Origin: Leuctra nigra
Taxonomy: Eukaryota; Arthropoda; Insecta; Plecoptera; Leuctridae
NCBI GenBank assembly: GCA_934045905.1
Contig: OW203768.1
Coordinates: 33,323,060-33,387,059 of the forward strand
Direction of reading: 5' to 3'
DNA length: 64,000 nt
Shown: positions 36,256 to 47,399 of the stretch, in pieces
Numbering within the stretch: the first letter of the stretch is position 1
Layout of the letters: every line of letters begins with the position of its first letter
Notes under the pieces: generated by a model
Database searches by the model: none
What the model was told of the DNA's origin: nothing
Seen by the model: only the letters and a program-made list of their open reading frames with translations
Position numbers and translations under genes: made by a program

Positions 36256-36411
36256 AGTCTTTGTGTGGGTACAATATCCTCAACCCATACACAAAATGTC
36301 CAACCAAGCGAAGAAGAAGAGCAGAGAGCAAAAACGAGAGAACGCGAAAATCTATTAAAAATCACCACGAATGTGAAAAGATCTCTTTGCAGATATAATG
36401 AAATGGCGAGC

Positions 36412-36455
36412 AAAGGGGGTGGGAGTAAAGGGGGTGGGAGTAAAGGGGGTGGGTG
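36412..36455. repeat. 15-bp tandem repeat, 3 copies
   Basis: The unit GGGGTGGGAGTAAAG is repeated three times after GCAAA. In the frame of the candidate exon it would encode GGGSK units. Confidence 0.85.
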
Positions 36456-36797
36456 TTTTGCAGGTATTTCATGCAATGGTTCCTCGAATTTCGCCATAGA
36501 AATGTAGAGAACTGTTGTGACGGTGTACGCTTACATTGTCAAGGGTAAGATGTAAGAGTTTGTAAGAAAAATAGCTCTTTTATCTGATGGTTTTGTATAG
36601 GAAAGTGAGAAAAATAGAGGGTGGATGGTTGAAAAGTTTAAAGGGACGCGACGACGGTTTGGATTTTTACGAACTTGTTTTACACGCGCTCCGAATACAA
36701 GATTAATAGTTTTTTAAAACGACAGATTTATTCATGCTGCTCCTCGATTTCTCCTGAAGGAAATTTACATAATTATTCATTACTGTACAAGAGTATT

Positions 36798-36995
36798 AAA
36801 CTAACACTTCGGAGGTCGTTTCGATTCCTGCGAGATGCTTAATTTGACTGAGGAGTTTGCACTGTTCCCTCAGTCAATGTTGAGACGGTTCCCTCCTTCC
36901 CACCGACCACCTTATACTTATTCTTCATAATCGTCTCCAAATCATCGTTATAATACGTAGTTCATTCGTCGCCATTAGCCTTTGCAGGACAGGGC
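36798..36995 (+). mobile_element. SINE copy
   Basis: Head remnant CTTCGGAGGTCGTTTCGATT (box B), then TTCCCTCAGTCAATGTTGAG, CCCTCCTTCCCACCGACCAC, ATCGTCTCCAAATCATCG and TTCGTCGCCATTAGCC. It lacks the box-A half of the head. Confidence 0.75.
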
Positions 36996-37801
36996 GACAG
37001 TAAATATAACATTACATTATACACAAATCTTTTCAAGTGAAATATTACAATTATTGTGGGAAAATTGGAATGTAATTCGTAAGTTATCTCTAAATTATTT
37101 TGTTCAGTTTCGAGATATTTGTGAAAGAAATCACAGCAAGGTGTTTTCATCGATTGGGTATGTAGAAATGCCAGGCAGAGTTCTGCAGTTCTGAGATTTG
37201 CCAATTCTGCAAATTTCGAAAGAGCGTATTTGAATAGACCATAACGGAAAGTTGCCAGCGCCACCACATGAACTAAGTAAGATGTGTCTGCGCATGCGCT
37301 ACCGCAAGGTCAAGTGTGTGATACCTCGACGCGGGAACCATTCCCGGCAGCTGTCTCTTGTTAAATTACGAAGTTTTGTTTTAAAATTACAACAGATATG
37401 GTTATTGGAAATACAAGCTGATAGTGGTCATTTGTCTTGCAAAAGGTGCAGTTTATTTGAGTGTAAACGTAATACCAAAACATTACTCCTATTATTTATT
37501 AAATAAATGTACAAAATGCCTAAATCTGCTACTAAGACCATGGAGGAGGAGCGGCTATCACACGGATTCCGACCGAGCCAGCGAGGTCGGTTTTAGTACC
37601 GAACGAGAGCGCTAGTCATTTCTGTTTTGGTCTATTAGTTGAAATATGCTCCTAACTCAAAGTGCCCAAAATGTGATTTACATATTTTTAAACTCAAACT
37701 TACAGAAAGCTTACTGAAAAAATCATCAATGAAATCATCAAAGTGTCTTCTTGACTTGTCTTGTGCTAAATGAGCGTGGGAGACGCGATGCATGAAAGTG
37801 C

Positions 37802-38080
37802 ATGAAAACACTTCGCTGTGGATCTGCAGAGCAGCTACTCGCAGATGTTTATGACCTACAAGTCTGCGCCAACCACCCACATTCGCCGTGCATTCCATCG
37901 CCATGTACAGAGACGCCATCCGGTCTGATCATGCGCTGGGATGCTGATCTGGAGCTCACCGCAGACGAGATCTCGCGAGTCACTCACGGCGGAAATACCG
38001 CCGGTGATCGAGAAGCAGTGATGGATGATAGTAACATGATTTACCTACCATTCATGAAGACAGCGGATAAGGAGCAATGA
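37802..38080 (+). CDS. Weak candidate ORF/exon, 92 codons
   Basis: An ATG-started frame beginning MKTLRCGSAEQLLADVYDLQ and ending MIYLPFMKTADKEQ. It sits in a GC-richer island in otherwise AT-rich DNA and has unbiased composition. A possible acceptor (GGATCTGCAG) lies at about 37827. No domain is recognised, and the opposite strand is also open for 94 codons, so the evidence is thin. Confidence 0.2.
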   Translation: MKTLRCGSAEQLLADVYDLQVCANHPHSPCIPSPCTETPSGLIMRWDADLELTADEISRVTHGGNTAGDREAVMDDSNMIYLPFMKTADKEQ

Positions 38081-38689
38081 GTTGTATTTGGAAGCATTTC
38101 TTATGGGAATTTTTAAGATATTTCATATTGTTATTTATATTGATTTATAAAGTGTGTGATTTGCGCAATTTATTGTAAAACATAACAAATCTGAGAATTA
38201 ATTAAAAACTCATTTAATACTATAATCTATGTGATCTTAGTACAGGTTCCTGAATTTATCTGGCAATATGTGACATATGTGTGATAAAAAAAGTTTAATT
38301 TAGATTTTTTTCCTTGTGCTAGTTCAATAGATTATTGCAAATATATTTTGTAGGTATTCCTAAATTGTTACTTTTGTGATATCTGGTAACTTTCAAGAAA
38401 TTGATCTAGTGGAGCGGTCGCTCCACGCCAGCCAAGTCGTACGGCGCGCGCACACTCTCATATAAAGGCTGGAGCAAACCCACTTTTACTGTAAGCATCA
38501 AAGTGGCATTTTCGGCCTACTGGATCTTAAAATTGAGAAATCTCACATTGTTGCGAAATATCTTAATTTCGAGCTATGGCCCACCCTACAACATATACCA
38601 AATTTGGGAACAATAGTTTACGCCCTTTGCGCGCTAGAGGGCCGTGAAAACAGTGTTTTAGGGCGGTTTTCATAATAATAATCTTAGTA

Positions 38690-39910
38690 GTAGTAGTAGG
38701 CTGGAGCTAAAATCCGGTAAACAGGCCACAGCCTAAACGGCTGAACCGATTGATCTCACATTTTTACCACGTGTGCACTTTTGGCGTCTGATTTAACCTT
38801 GTCCCCATGAATTTTTTGTGCCGCCATTTTGAAACCGGAAGTGACGTCATATCTCGTCAACGGTTGGACCGATCGGAACGAAATTTGCGCCAATCGTTTC
38901 AGACGGTCATCTATATGGATTATCAATATCAAAAGACTGAACATTATTTTAAATAAACCGGAAATGACGTCATGAAATTTGAAATACATCGATTTGCATT
39001 TCAGCAACAACTGTTGATCCGATTGTCTTGATATTTATGTAACGTTTGTACTTTTGATATTTCATTTGACTTGTTATAAAACCAACCGGAAGCCGCCATT
39101 TTGAAACCGGAAGTGACATCATGTCTCAAAAACGGCTAAACAGATTAGAACAAAACCAGCGCTAAACGATTTAGACGGTCAACTTTATGTAATCAGTAAT
39201 ATTTGATGATTCAAATATCGAAACCGGAAATGACGTCACACATTTTATGACCTATACCGGAAATGACGTCATAAATATGCTAAATGACGCTAAATTCACC
39301 ACTTTATACTTTAAAACAGATATAAGTAAACGTACTTTGTAAATAATTATAAATTCAAGGTTGCAGTGTTCTCGGCGGCCATTTTTAAAACCGGAAGTGA
39401 CGTCATATATCGTAAACGGTTGTACCGATTGCAACCTAAGTTTGGAAATGTGTTGGACTAATAATTATGAATTCAAGACGACATTATTTTCGGCCGCCAT
39501 TGTTAAAACCGGAAGTGACGTCAAATATCGAAAATGGCTGTACCGATTGCAATCAAATTTTGGAAATGTGTTGTACTAATAATTATGAATTCAAGACGAC
39601 ATTATTTTCGGCCGCCATTGTTAAAACCGGAAGTGACGTCATATATCGAAAATGGCTGTACCGATTGCAACCAAATTTTGGAAATGTGTTGTACTAATAA
39701 TTATGAATTCAAGACGACATTATTTTCGGCCGCCATTGTTAAAACCGGAAGTGACGTCATATATCAAAAACGGCTGTACCGATTGCAACCAAATTTTGGA
39801 AATGTGTAGGAGTAATAATTATGAATTCAAGACGACATTATTTTCGGCCGCCATTGCTAAAACCGGAAGTGACGTCATATATCGAAAACGGCTGGACCGA
39901 TTGTAACGAA
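38690..39910. repeat. Tandem array with ETS/CRE-like composite motif, period 118 bp at its right end
   Basis: The word CCGGAAGTGACGTCA, or a one- or two-base variant, occurs at 38835, 38958, 39107, 39224, 39257, 39391, 39509, 39627, 39745 and 39863. The last five are spaced exactly 118 bp and are nearly identical; the earlier ones are diverged and irregular. CCGGAAGT is the ETS core and TGACGTCA is the CREB/ATF palindrome. Overlapping ORFs of 72-91 codons are reading frames of the repeat, not genes. Confidence 0.9.
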
Positions 39911-40773
39911 ACTTAAAGCTATTCTTCTTGGATAATTATTTTAATCTTATATACCAAACGCAACTTTTCTAAGTATCCAAATCGGCATAGGCGTATTTTT
40001 TTAAAGAAATAAGTTCTTGCACGGACACAAGCTGTGCTACAAGCTGTATGAATAAACTAACAAAAGAAGTGATATCCCAGAAAAAAAACACTCCGTGTAA
40101 AAAAGGCAGCCAAGTCTCTTTACTTTAAAAAAATTCAACACCGAAAAGGAGTGATATCAAAAAAGGAGCCAAGTCAATGACATTTCCAAATATTTAATCG
40201 TATCTTTGAAATAAAAGTATAAACACCGAGAAATACTTTACAAAAGGACTTGGCGCATCGTTTTTTTAAAGACATTTTTCTATTCATAAGCATGTGCCAT
40301 TTATATACAACCGTCATTTTGAATGTTTAGAATAATAGGGAAACATCTTTCAATTAGGTACATATTATACATACCTTCTGTAAAATATTTTCTATATGAA
40401 TATATACGCTATGAAACTTGTTGTCTATGCTTTCTATAAATATACACAATAGTTATCTTCGTAATATTGTTTCGTGGTGAATATAATTAAGTCTCATCAT
40501 GCGTTATACCTTCACATCATGTAACAATTTCTATTAATACACATTTTATAAAAATACATTTCACAAAGAAGACAGTCATATTGAATTTCTATTAAAAAAT
40601 TTAACTTTATACACTTGACACTTCAAAAATATATAATTGTGTTCCATTAGTTAGTAATTATTTGACAACGTTTCATGATTTCCTTCAGTCAAGATCAAAT
40701 TATGAAAAGATACCAGTCTAATATCGCCATATTAACAGTACTGCAAGAATATGTATGAGCCCACTTCCAATTG

Positions 40774-40963
40774 ATATGAAGGGATGTGTGTTGTGAAAAA
40801 TATCCGACCGAACCGGGGCACGAACTTGGGACCTCTCACTTGCCGGGCGAGAGCTCTACCAACTGAGCTACCCGATCGGACGGGCGGACATTAGACACAA
40901 CACACTGATGAGGATCCTGACTCCTGACTCCATGGAAGTTTTCCAAAGAAACCTACATTCTCA
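40774..40963 (-). mobile_element. 190-bp tRNA-derived insertion with 13-bp target duplication
   Basis: Flanked by exact copies of CCACTTCCAATTG at 40761-40773 and 40964-40976. It contains the tRNA-like sequence at 40806-40877 on the minus strand. It lacks a poly-A tail and does not share the body of the main SINE family here, so it is a second, distinct retroposed family. It landed inside the fold-back element. Confidence 0.8.
40806..40877 (-). tRNA. tRNA-like sequence (pseudogene or SINE head), possible Ala-GGC
   Basis: It folds as a 72-nt cloverleaf by eye. The acceptor GATCGGG/TTCGGTC pairs at all seven positions with wobbles. The D arm is GCTC-AGTTGGTA-GAGC and the anticodon arm CTCGC-CCGGCAA-GTGAG, with GGC in the anticodon position. 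The T arm CCAAG-TTCGTGC-CCCGG has two mismatches, and position 33 is C instead of U. TTTTT follows. The damaged T stem and the 13-bp duplication around the insert argue for a retroposed tRNA relic rather than a working gene. Confidence 0.55.
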
Positions 40964-41499
40964 CCACTTCCAATTGTTATGTAATTCTTTCACCCTTATA
41001 TTACTTATATATTACAGCATAAAATCATGCTTCTATCGCCATTGACAAAACTATAAAATAGTCATTACTAAAAGTAGCTTGATTCATAGATTCTGGCTCT
41101 AATAGAAAGAGGAAAATGTACCTACTTGTAAATTTCTTTCCACTTTTAGGATAGAATGATGTCTTTAAAAAAACGATGCGCCAAGTCCTTTTGTAAAGTA
41201 TTTCTCGGTGTTTATACTTTTATTTCAAAGATACGATTAAATATTTGGAAATGTCATTGACTTGGCTCCTTTTTTGATATCACTCCTTTTCGGTGTTGAA
41301 TTTTTTTAAAGTAAAGAGACTTGGCTGCCTTTTTTACACGGAGTGTTTTTTTCTGGGATTGGTTTTACACCTGTTTTCTGTAACATATCTAAACAATTAG
41401 AAGCACAATAATGCAGGATAAATCTTGGTTTCCTTTCTTCTACATGTGCTTCTGAAAACTCCCTCAAATTGTAATTAATTACTCACACAATATCTGTGT

Positions 41500-41640
41500 C
41501 AACTTGCTCATGTTTTCTGCCACATTCCTTCTCCTCCGGTCCGTGTGGTGTTCTTCTGTCTTGTCACATGACGTCATTGTCTTCACGGCGCCGGCGCCAA
41601 CGACGTCGAGGCGTCGGCAACACAGCGGGGGTAATTTAGT
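41500..41640. other. GC/CpG-rich patch
   Basis: CTTGTCACATGACGTCATTG and GGCGCCGGCGCCAACGACGT stand out in an AT-rich region, and include a full CRE palindrome TGACGTCA. It may be regulatory, but nothing around it confirms a promoter. Confidence 0.25.
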
Positions 41641-41720
41641 AATCATGCGCAATATGATCCTCAGATCCTTATATAAATTACAAGTCACACGAAATATATG
41701 CACAGAAAACATTTCAAGAC

Positions 41721-41887
41721 CGGAGCAAATTGACTCAGAGGACCTAGTTCGATTCCCGCTTCTGACCTTCCTGGCTAAGCCTTATCGTGAAAGGAAAATG
41801 TTGGGATGTTTCCTTACTTATAGGCCACAACCACCTCCCTTTCTGTATCAATTATCGTCTTTAATCATCATCATAATCATTGATTGA
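41721..41887 (+). mobile_element. SINE copy
   Basis: GACTCAGAGGACCTAGTTCG followed by ATTCCC (box B), GAAAATGTTGGGATGTTTCC, TAGGCCACAACCACCTCCC and AATCATCATCATAATCATTG match the SINE head and body. Confidence 0.75.
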
Positions 41888-42244
41888 TAATACATGTTGT
41901 GAATATGGACGCTGACTGCGCCTGCACTTTGCGCAATCACTTCTAAGTGCTGGGAGATATGGGATGATATGCGGATGATAACAGCTCCTGAGGGAGGATG
42001 CGGGAGTCTGGAATCGTTTCCATCAACATCGGCCAGGATTTACCAGGATAAATCTCACAAGTCTGGAGCGAAGATGTCTTCTTACATTAGTGTATGTTAC
42101 AACAAATTGCTTTAAGCTCCATGACTACACTTCAAAAATTATTATTTAGTATACAAAAACATATTTTTTTAAAATTTGTATTGAATATAATTTACATGAG
42201 TTTCTATATCTCCCAGATAAAAAAGTGATGCAAATAAATTATAA

Positions 42245-42390
42245 GTTGACTCTGCAATATTCTCTGGATTTGCTTCGGAGGTCCTGTTTCATTCCCCGGT
42301 AGTTCTTCCCGACTGAGATTTTCCCTCAGTCGGGTGACAAATGTTAGTACTGCTAATATGCCACGACCGCCTCCGTTCATTGTTCGACAT
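42245..42390 (+). mobile_element. SINE copy, 3'-truncated
   Basis: TGCTTCGGAGGTCCTGTTTC, TTCCCGACTGAGATTTTCCC, TCAGTCGGGTGACAAATG and GCCACGACCGCCTCC match the family. Confidence 0.75.
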
Positions 42391-42608
42391 TGTTAACTCC
42401 CCGTAACAAAAGAAAATGAATGTGTCTGGCTGGTTATATTATTATTGGTTTTAATGCACGAGACTCATTCTTATCTTATTAATTACGACTGTTACGTCAA
42501 TTAGACAATATTCGGTACACATAATGATGTAAACATTAAACAAGACATTAGGTATACGTGTAATTAAATAGAGTGTTGACTAGCACGTAAAATATATTCC
42601 TTACCAAA

Positions 42609-42633
42609 AATAATTATATATATATATATATAT
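42609..42633. repeat. (AT)n microsatellite
   Basis: About 12 AT units. Confidence 0.9.
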
Positions 42634-42827
42634 CACTAAACTGTAACATGTAATTAAATATTAACTAATTAATTAATTAATTAGTTATTTTATTTATAAC
42701 TTATAAGCATTCTTCATAAACAAACACACACATTACAACAAATATTATAAATAATAAAGGAGAACATAAAGAAGAACAGAAGAATAAGTCCATTTCACTG
42801 TTTCTCGAGGTCAGCTAAAAAAAGGAA

Positions 42828-42985
42828 TCTGCCTTCATATTTGTAATGGTGACATGAGTCATTGTGTAAGAGAATACTTCAATATAACTGTATTTGTTGA
42901 CATCAGTCAAATGGCGATTGATAGAGCTTGATTAGATCATTCCAAAAAGGTCCTGGATTCCTTCTATCCAAAAAAAAAGTGCAAC
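42828..42985 (+). mobile_element. CTGTATCTCAG MITE, copy 5 (left end missing)
   Basis: TCTGCCTTCATATTTGTAAT, GGTGACATGAGTCATTGTGT, AATATAACTGTATTTGTTGA and TTGATAGAGCTTGATTAGAT, then GTGCAACGTAAAGG. Confidence 0.7.
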
Positions 42986-42989
42986 GTAA

Positions 42990-43630
42990 AGGAAAATTAA
43001 CTTCCACCTTTTTATCTAAGGCATTATTTCAGTGCTATTCAGTTTTGAAGCAGTCTCGTCTCTATACATTTATAAAACGTGCTAGGAAATTAAAAATATC
43101 ATTTTCCACTACAATATTTCAAAATGCAACTTATCCACAAATATTATTTTTTAGATTCGTATTTTTATTTTCTGTTAATTTTAATGTTGTGCACTTTGAA
43201 ACTACTAATCCCTCCTGACGCCTACTGTCACCTGCAAGTGTAATCACGCCTCGTCCACGTGACAGGCAATCGCGACGTCATCACCGCGTCATCAGTCACG
43301 TGGCCTCATTCATTGGATTCATTCATCGCGGCTACGCTGGCTCGACCGATGAGAAGATACAGCGCTATGAATGACACGCGTCATAGATGGCGCCAACACG
43401 GTTCAATGACAATTAGATGCGAGGTGAATGTGATTGCCGTTACATGTCGATATCGAGAATATAGACTAGACTTACTGATACGATGTAGCCGATTGCGTTA
43501 TTTATCAACCATTGGGCGAAACAAGGGATTATAACTATTGCAGCATTTTAGTCCGCTTTGAGAAAGGAGAGGACTACCTACGTTTTTACTGTGTAGTGTT
43601 GGACCTTAATTTTTAGGGAGTACAATAAAT
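42990..43630. other. No supported gene
   Basis: A GC-richer patch at 43220-43400 includes GCGACGTCATC. ORFs of 91-96 codons lack motifs. Confidence 0.45.
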
Positions 43631-43637
43631 TACTAAT

Positions 43638-43872
43638 GGGTCAAATTACCATTAGTTTATCATCTTCATTTTAGTGAAGCTTAACTTCGGGCAATGTGGT
43701 GTACCATTATACTGCTACATAGAAATAAACTGCTGTCCATGTAGCCTGAGGTTAATGTAAACTGAGGAAATAAGCTCCGGAATTAAATTGCATTACAGTA
43801 ATGATCATACGACGAGTTTCCTGAAGTGGAGTTTAAGCTAACTGTAGCTTAAACTAATGGTAATACCGGCCC
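43638..43872. mobile_element. 235-bp MITE with GGGCC-type ends
   Basis: The left end GGGTCAAATTACCATTAG and the right end in reverse GGGCCGGTATTACCATTAG are inverted repeats. AAT flanks both sides (43635-43637, 43873-43875). The ends resemble those of the MITE at 9917-10072, so it is probably PIF/Harbinger-like. Confidence 0.6.
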
Positions 43873-43874
43873 AA

Positions 43875-44945
43875 TGATATGAACTTGTTTCCCCAATGGT
43901 ACAATGAACAATGGCAATTATAGATGTGCTATTAAAAAAGGTTGTGTTTTTTCGCTAATGATAATCCAACGGCAGGATGTCGGTCGTTTATGGATTATAT
44001 CTATTTTAATATACTAAAAATATGAACGCTGATATTAAAATTGAGATGTTTTATACTGGCTAAACCTCTATAGAGATTAGAACTAGCCCAAAGGACGTCA
44101 TTGCTCAATATTGGTTATTGTACCATAACTGCCACCAGGTGCAATCTCGTTTCGTGTTTTCTTAATTGACTTTAGGTTTTGGTGATTCATTTCAACACAT
44201 TATATGCATTGATTTATTACTTCTGGATCATCACGCATTTGGCGACAGAATTACATGGTCCCATCTCGGTACTGACTTCTTCATTAGAGGTTTGTGTAAA
44301 CTTATAAATAGTTTCACTGAGAATAAACCGAACCACAAATGAGTAAAATTTAACGCACGCTTTGTTAGTTTTTTGATTATTTGTAACGTATACTTTGTGT
44401 TTACCGAGCGAAGAATTGCGTTTTAAACCCTGGTAATTTACTACCGCGGTAAGTAGAAATAGTCGTCCCAAATGTCGCATTTATTACGCCATTATTTGAT
44501 AGCTTTAATCGCAGGCAGATTTATCACTTCCACTTGCAACTAGTTAACTCGTACTCGACAGGTTTTCTACAAGAGTTCTTCAACACTTGACAAATAATTC
44601 TACTCTAAGACAGTCGTTAGTTTGTAGTTTTCTTAATTACAACGAAAACTTTGTAGACGAAACAAAACAAAATAAAATACTTATCATCGTAGTTGCGTTA
44701 ATGCAGCGAAGTCGTTTGATAACTATACTAAGAAGGCATTTCGAATTAGACGATTGTTCTACAGACTATCGAGAAGTGCCCAAAAAGTAAATTGACGTCT
44801 TTTGGTTCAATTCTCGATATGGATCTCGATAATCATTCACACTTGTCAATCCATTATTTTTTCTTTCTATTTGTCTCAGAAACTAGCTTCGTAAACTATT
44901 TTTCACATTATAAAATTATTCAAAAGATATTGCGATAGGGCAACA
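43875..44945. other. No supported gene
   Basis: Unique-looking AT-rich DNA; ORFs of 67 and 87 codons are not distinctive. Confidence 0.45.
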
Positions 44946-44956
44946 ATAGTTTGTTC

Positions 44957-45200
44957 GACGGAAGGTTGGCTGAGTGGTAACGCTCTGAACTTGTATTCCC
45001 GAGGCCGTCCTTCCTGACTGGGGTTTTTTCGTGGTATTCCCTCAGTCGACAGGCAAATGCTGGGAATGTACCCTACTTTTAGGCCACGACCGCCTCCTTC
45101 CCACCTACCATCCTTACCTACTCTTCACCATCATCTCCCAATCATCATCATAACCATTCATCCGTCGCCATTAGCCTCGCTGCAGAGCCCCAGAAAAAAT
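44957..45200 (+). mobile_element. Full-length tRNA-derived SINE with 10-bp target duplication
   Basis: Flanked by exact TAGTTTGTTC at 44947-44956 and 45201-45210. The tRNA-like head starts GACGGAAGGTTGGCTGAGTG, with box A TGGCTGAGTGG at 44967-44977. Box B is decayed here but clear in sister copies (GTTCGATTCC at 41740-41760, GGTTCGATCC at 47038). The body includes AGGCAAATGCTGGGAATGTA, GGCCACGACCGCCTCCTTCC and an ATCATCATCATAACC stretch. The 3' end is GCTGCAGAGCCCCAGAAAAA. This is the reference copy for about ten relatives in the window. The LINE partner is unknown. Confidence 0.9.
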
Positions 45201-45214
45201 TAGTTTGTTCCACA

Positions 45215-46210
45215 GAAATAAAAGAAAAATAAAGATAGACTCTCTTTTAGGTTTTAGGGCCGGTGTTCAATGCCCTGCTAAATGTTTAACAGTTGATTAG
45301 GAACATTTTTCCATGGCAACTACCAATGACATTCATGACCGCTTAAACTGGTTTTACATAAAATTGAAAACCTGTCCTTTAAAAAAATGGTCATAAAAAA
45401 ATCTAGATTTTTGGATGAAAATGATGAAATATAAATCAAAGAGATTGATGAAATATAAATTGTTGTTACGTATAATAAAGCATGAACCATCGCCACTCAA
45501 TTATAGCTATACATATTTAATTTCTTAACTAAGATCAACAACATTAAAATGATTAAAGAAATCAATTTGTCATCAGAAAGAGGCGTAAAATTAATTTCAA
45601 ATATCACACATCATTAATTTTAATGATTTACTTAGAATCTTATTAGCGGATAAGCAAAACGCCGCGAAAGATTCTCAAAGAATCAGATGCATTTATTACG
45701 GTTTCAATTAATTTTTTGAGTAATGACATTATAAAACGCAATAAATGTGGAATGAAAGTAATGAGCACCTTGTGTGATTGTATGTACGATAGAAGCACTT
45801 TATTGCCACCATAGGTTCCAGTCTGGCAGAATTGTCTGGTACACTCATGTGGCTCTTCTAGCAATTTCAAGCTATAAAACAACTAATTGTTAATTAGTTA
45901 TGAGAAATACGACTTCACGCTACTCCAATGACATTGCGATAAATAAGACTTGCAGAATTTCTTGCATTATGATTTGTCGGATGCTTGAGAGCAAGGATCG
46001 CATTCAAAATCAGGATCAGGACTTTAGAATGCAGATATGCCAGAGAAAAAAAACAATTTATGTATTGAAAAACTGTTGTCTTGATTCAATGCATTTCTTA
46101 TACTATTTTATATAGAGTATAAAACAATTATGGACTTCAAATTTTGAAAATAAAAGTATGATATGTTGACCTAAGAGAGCAAATCGATCTTCTATCATTT
46201 AGCATCGTCT
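45215..46210. other. No supported gene
   Basis: AT-rich. TTAGGGCCGGTGTTCAATGC at 45249-45268 resembles the left end of the GGGCCGG MITEs, but no right end was found. Confidence 0.45.
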
Positions 46211-46216
46211 TAAATT

Positions 46217-46458
46217 CTGTGCCTCAAAGGTAGAAGGGCTGAAGTCCATTTCAATGATTCTTGAGGTGAGCTCGAAATCCCCTAATTCTGTCTTCATCCA
46301 ATCATATTTGTAATGCGTCATTGTGTAAGAATACCAATATAACCGTATGTGTTACATTCTGTCAAATGGCAATTGATAGAGCTTGATTACATCATTCCAA
46401 AAGTTTGCAACGCATAATCTAGAAAATTGACTTCCGGCCTTCTTCCTCTGAGGTACAG
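46217..46458 (+). mobile_element. CTGTATCTCAG MITE, copy 6
   Basis: Left end CTGTGCCTCAAAGGTAGAAG; right end CCGGCCTTCTTCCTCTGAGG, then TACAG. Interior AATGATTCTTGAGGTGAGCT, CAATCATATTTGTAATGC and CAATTGATAGAGCTTGATTA. 242 bp, both ends present. Confidence 0.85.
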
Positions 46459-46989
46459 AAATGTATTCATAAAGCACGATTTTAATTTTTAATGATTTCA
46501 AATTTCAATGAGTGGCCAAGAACAAAAGAAACTCAACGTCAGTTAATTTTAATTGGAATTTCCCTTTTTTAAATACCACTTCTTATGCAGTCATAAAAAT
46601 ATGCATTCTAAAGCAAAGGTCCAAATTAGTACACATAAATTATGCTAATTTAAAAAAAGGAGTCATACTTGTACGAAATGAGATCAATTTCAGCCCATCA
46701 GAAGTGAATAGCAACATCGAGGCCTATGTACTGCAGAACTACCAACTGCGCAAGCAACATTTCCGTGTGGTTTGCAGTTTGCCTGAGTAACCGTTTTGTT
46801 TCCAGCGAAGTGTAATTACTCTTTTATTGCATATGTCAGTTGTAGTTACGGTTCACAGAGAATGTAATGGTAATGGTGAGAATGATCTAGCTTTCATTCA
46901 TGTGCACTTCATTCATTATCTCAATCATCATTTCATTACCAATTCAAAGAACTGCAGCGATTAGAATTGCTGTTGCATTTCTGTGCATT

Positions 46990-47107
46990 GTTAAGTTGGT
47001 TCAGGTGGTACGCTCTGGACTTTCATTCTGGTGGTCGGGGTTCGATCCTAGTTGCTTGAGGTTACTGGAATGTTTTTTGCTATCATTCTCTTTCTTCCTC
47101 ATTCATT
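46990..47107 (+). mobile_element. SINE head and partial body
   Basis: TTAAGTTGGTTCAGGTGGTA (box A region) and GTCGGGGTTCGATCCTAG (box B). The body is cut short directly before a MITE end at 47108. Confidence 0.65.
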
Positions 47108-47199
47108 CTGTAGCTCAGAGGTAAAAGGCCCGATGTCTATTTTATCTATTTTGCGTTGCAAAATTGGTACACTTGGCCCAATAAAAAATGGGGAAGCGG
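47108..47199 (+). mobile_element. CTGTATCTCAG MITE fragment at the assembly gap
   Basis: CTGTAGCTCAGAGGTAAAAG then GCCCGATGTC begins a copy. It jumps to GCGTTGCAAAATTGG and CTTGGCCC, so it has an internal deletion, and it runs into the Ns. Confidence 0.6.
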
Positions 47200-47399
47200 N
47201 NNNNNNNNNNNNNNNNNNNNNNNNNNNNNNNNNNNNNNNNNNNNNNNNNNNNNNNNNNNNNNNNNNNNNNNNNNNNNNNNNNNNNNNNNNNNNNNNNNNN
47301 NNNNNNNNNNNNNNNNNNNNNNNNNNNNNNNNNNNNNNNNNNNNNNNNNNNNNNNNNNNNNNNNNNNNNNNNNNNNNNNNNNNNNNNNNNNNNNNNNNN
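47200..47399. other. Assembly gap, 200 N
   Basis: Exactly 200 undetermined bases, probably a placeholder length. It lies between a MITE fragment and the 3' end of the Jockey element. ORFs drawn through it are meaningless. Confidence 0.99.

Larger units (their letters stand above)
40073..41364. mobile_element. Fold-back element with practically identical 204-bp arms
   Basis: The left arm 40073-40277 (starts CCCAGAAAAAAAACACTCCG) and right arm 41158-41364 are reverse complements. The only difference I found is one A in the run after CCCAG. Each arm carries ACTCCGTGTAAAAAAGGCAG, GGAGTGATATCAAAAAAGG and GGACTTGGCGCATCG. The 880-bp interior is AT-rich and non-coding apart from a nested tRNA-derived insertion. 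A solo, diverged arm lies at 52582-52803. The superfamily is unknown; no clear target duplication. Confidence 0.92.

Noticed and set aside
39361..39906. Overlapping 72-91 codon ORFs with KPEVTS...NGCTDCN repeats
   Set aside because: They are frames of the 118-bp tandem repeat, each beginning at a repeat ATG.
40806..40877. Functional tRNA-Ala gene
   Set aside because: Two mismatches in the T stem, C at position 33, and a 13-bp target duplication around the insert point to a retroposed relic.
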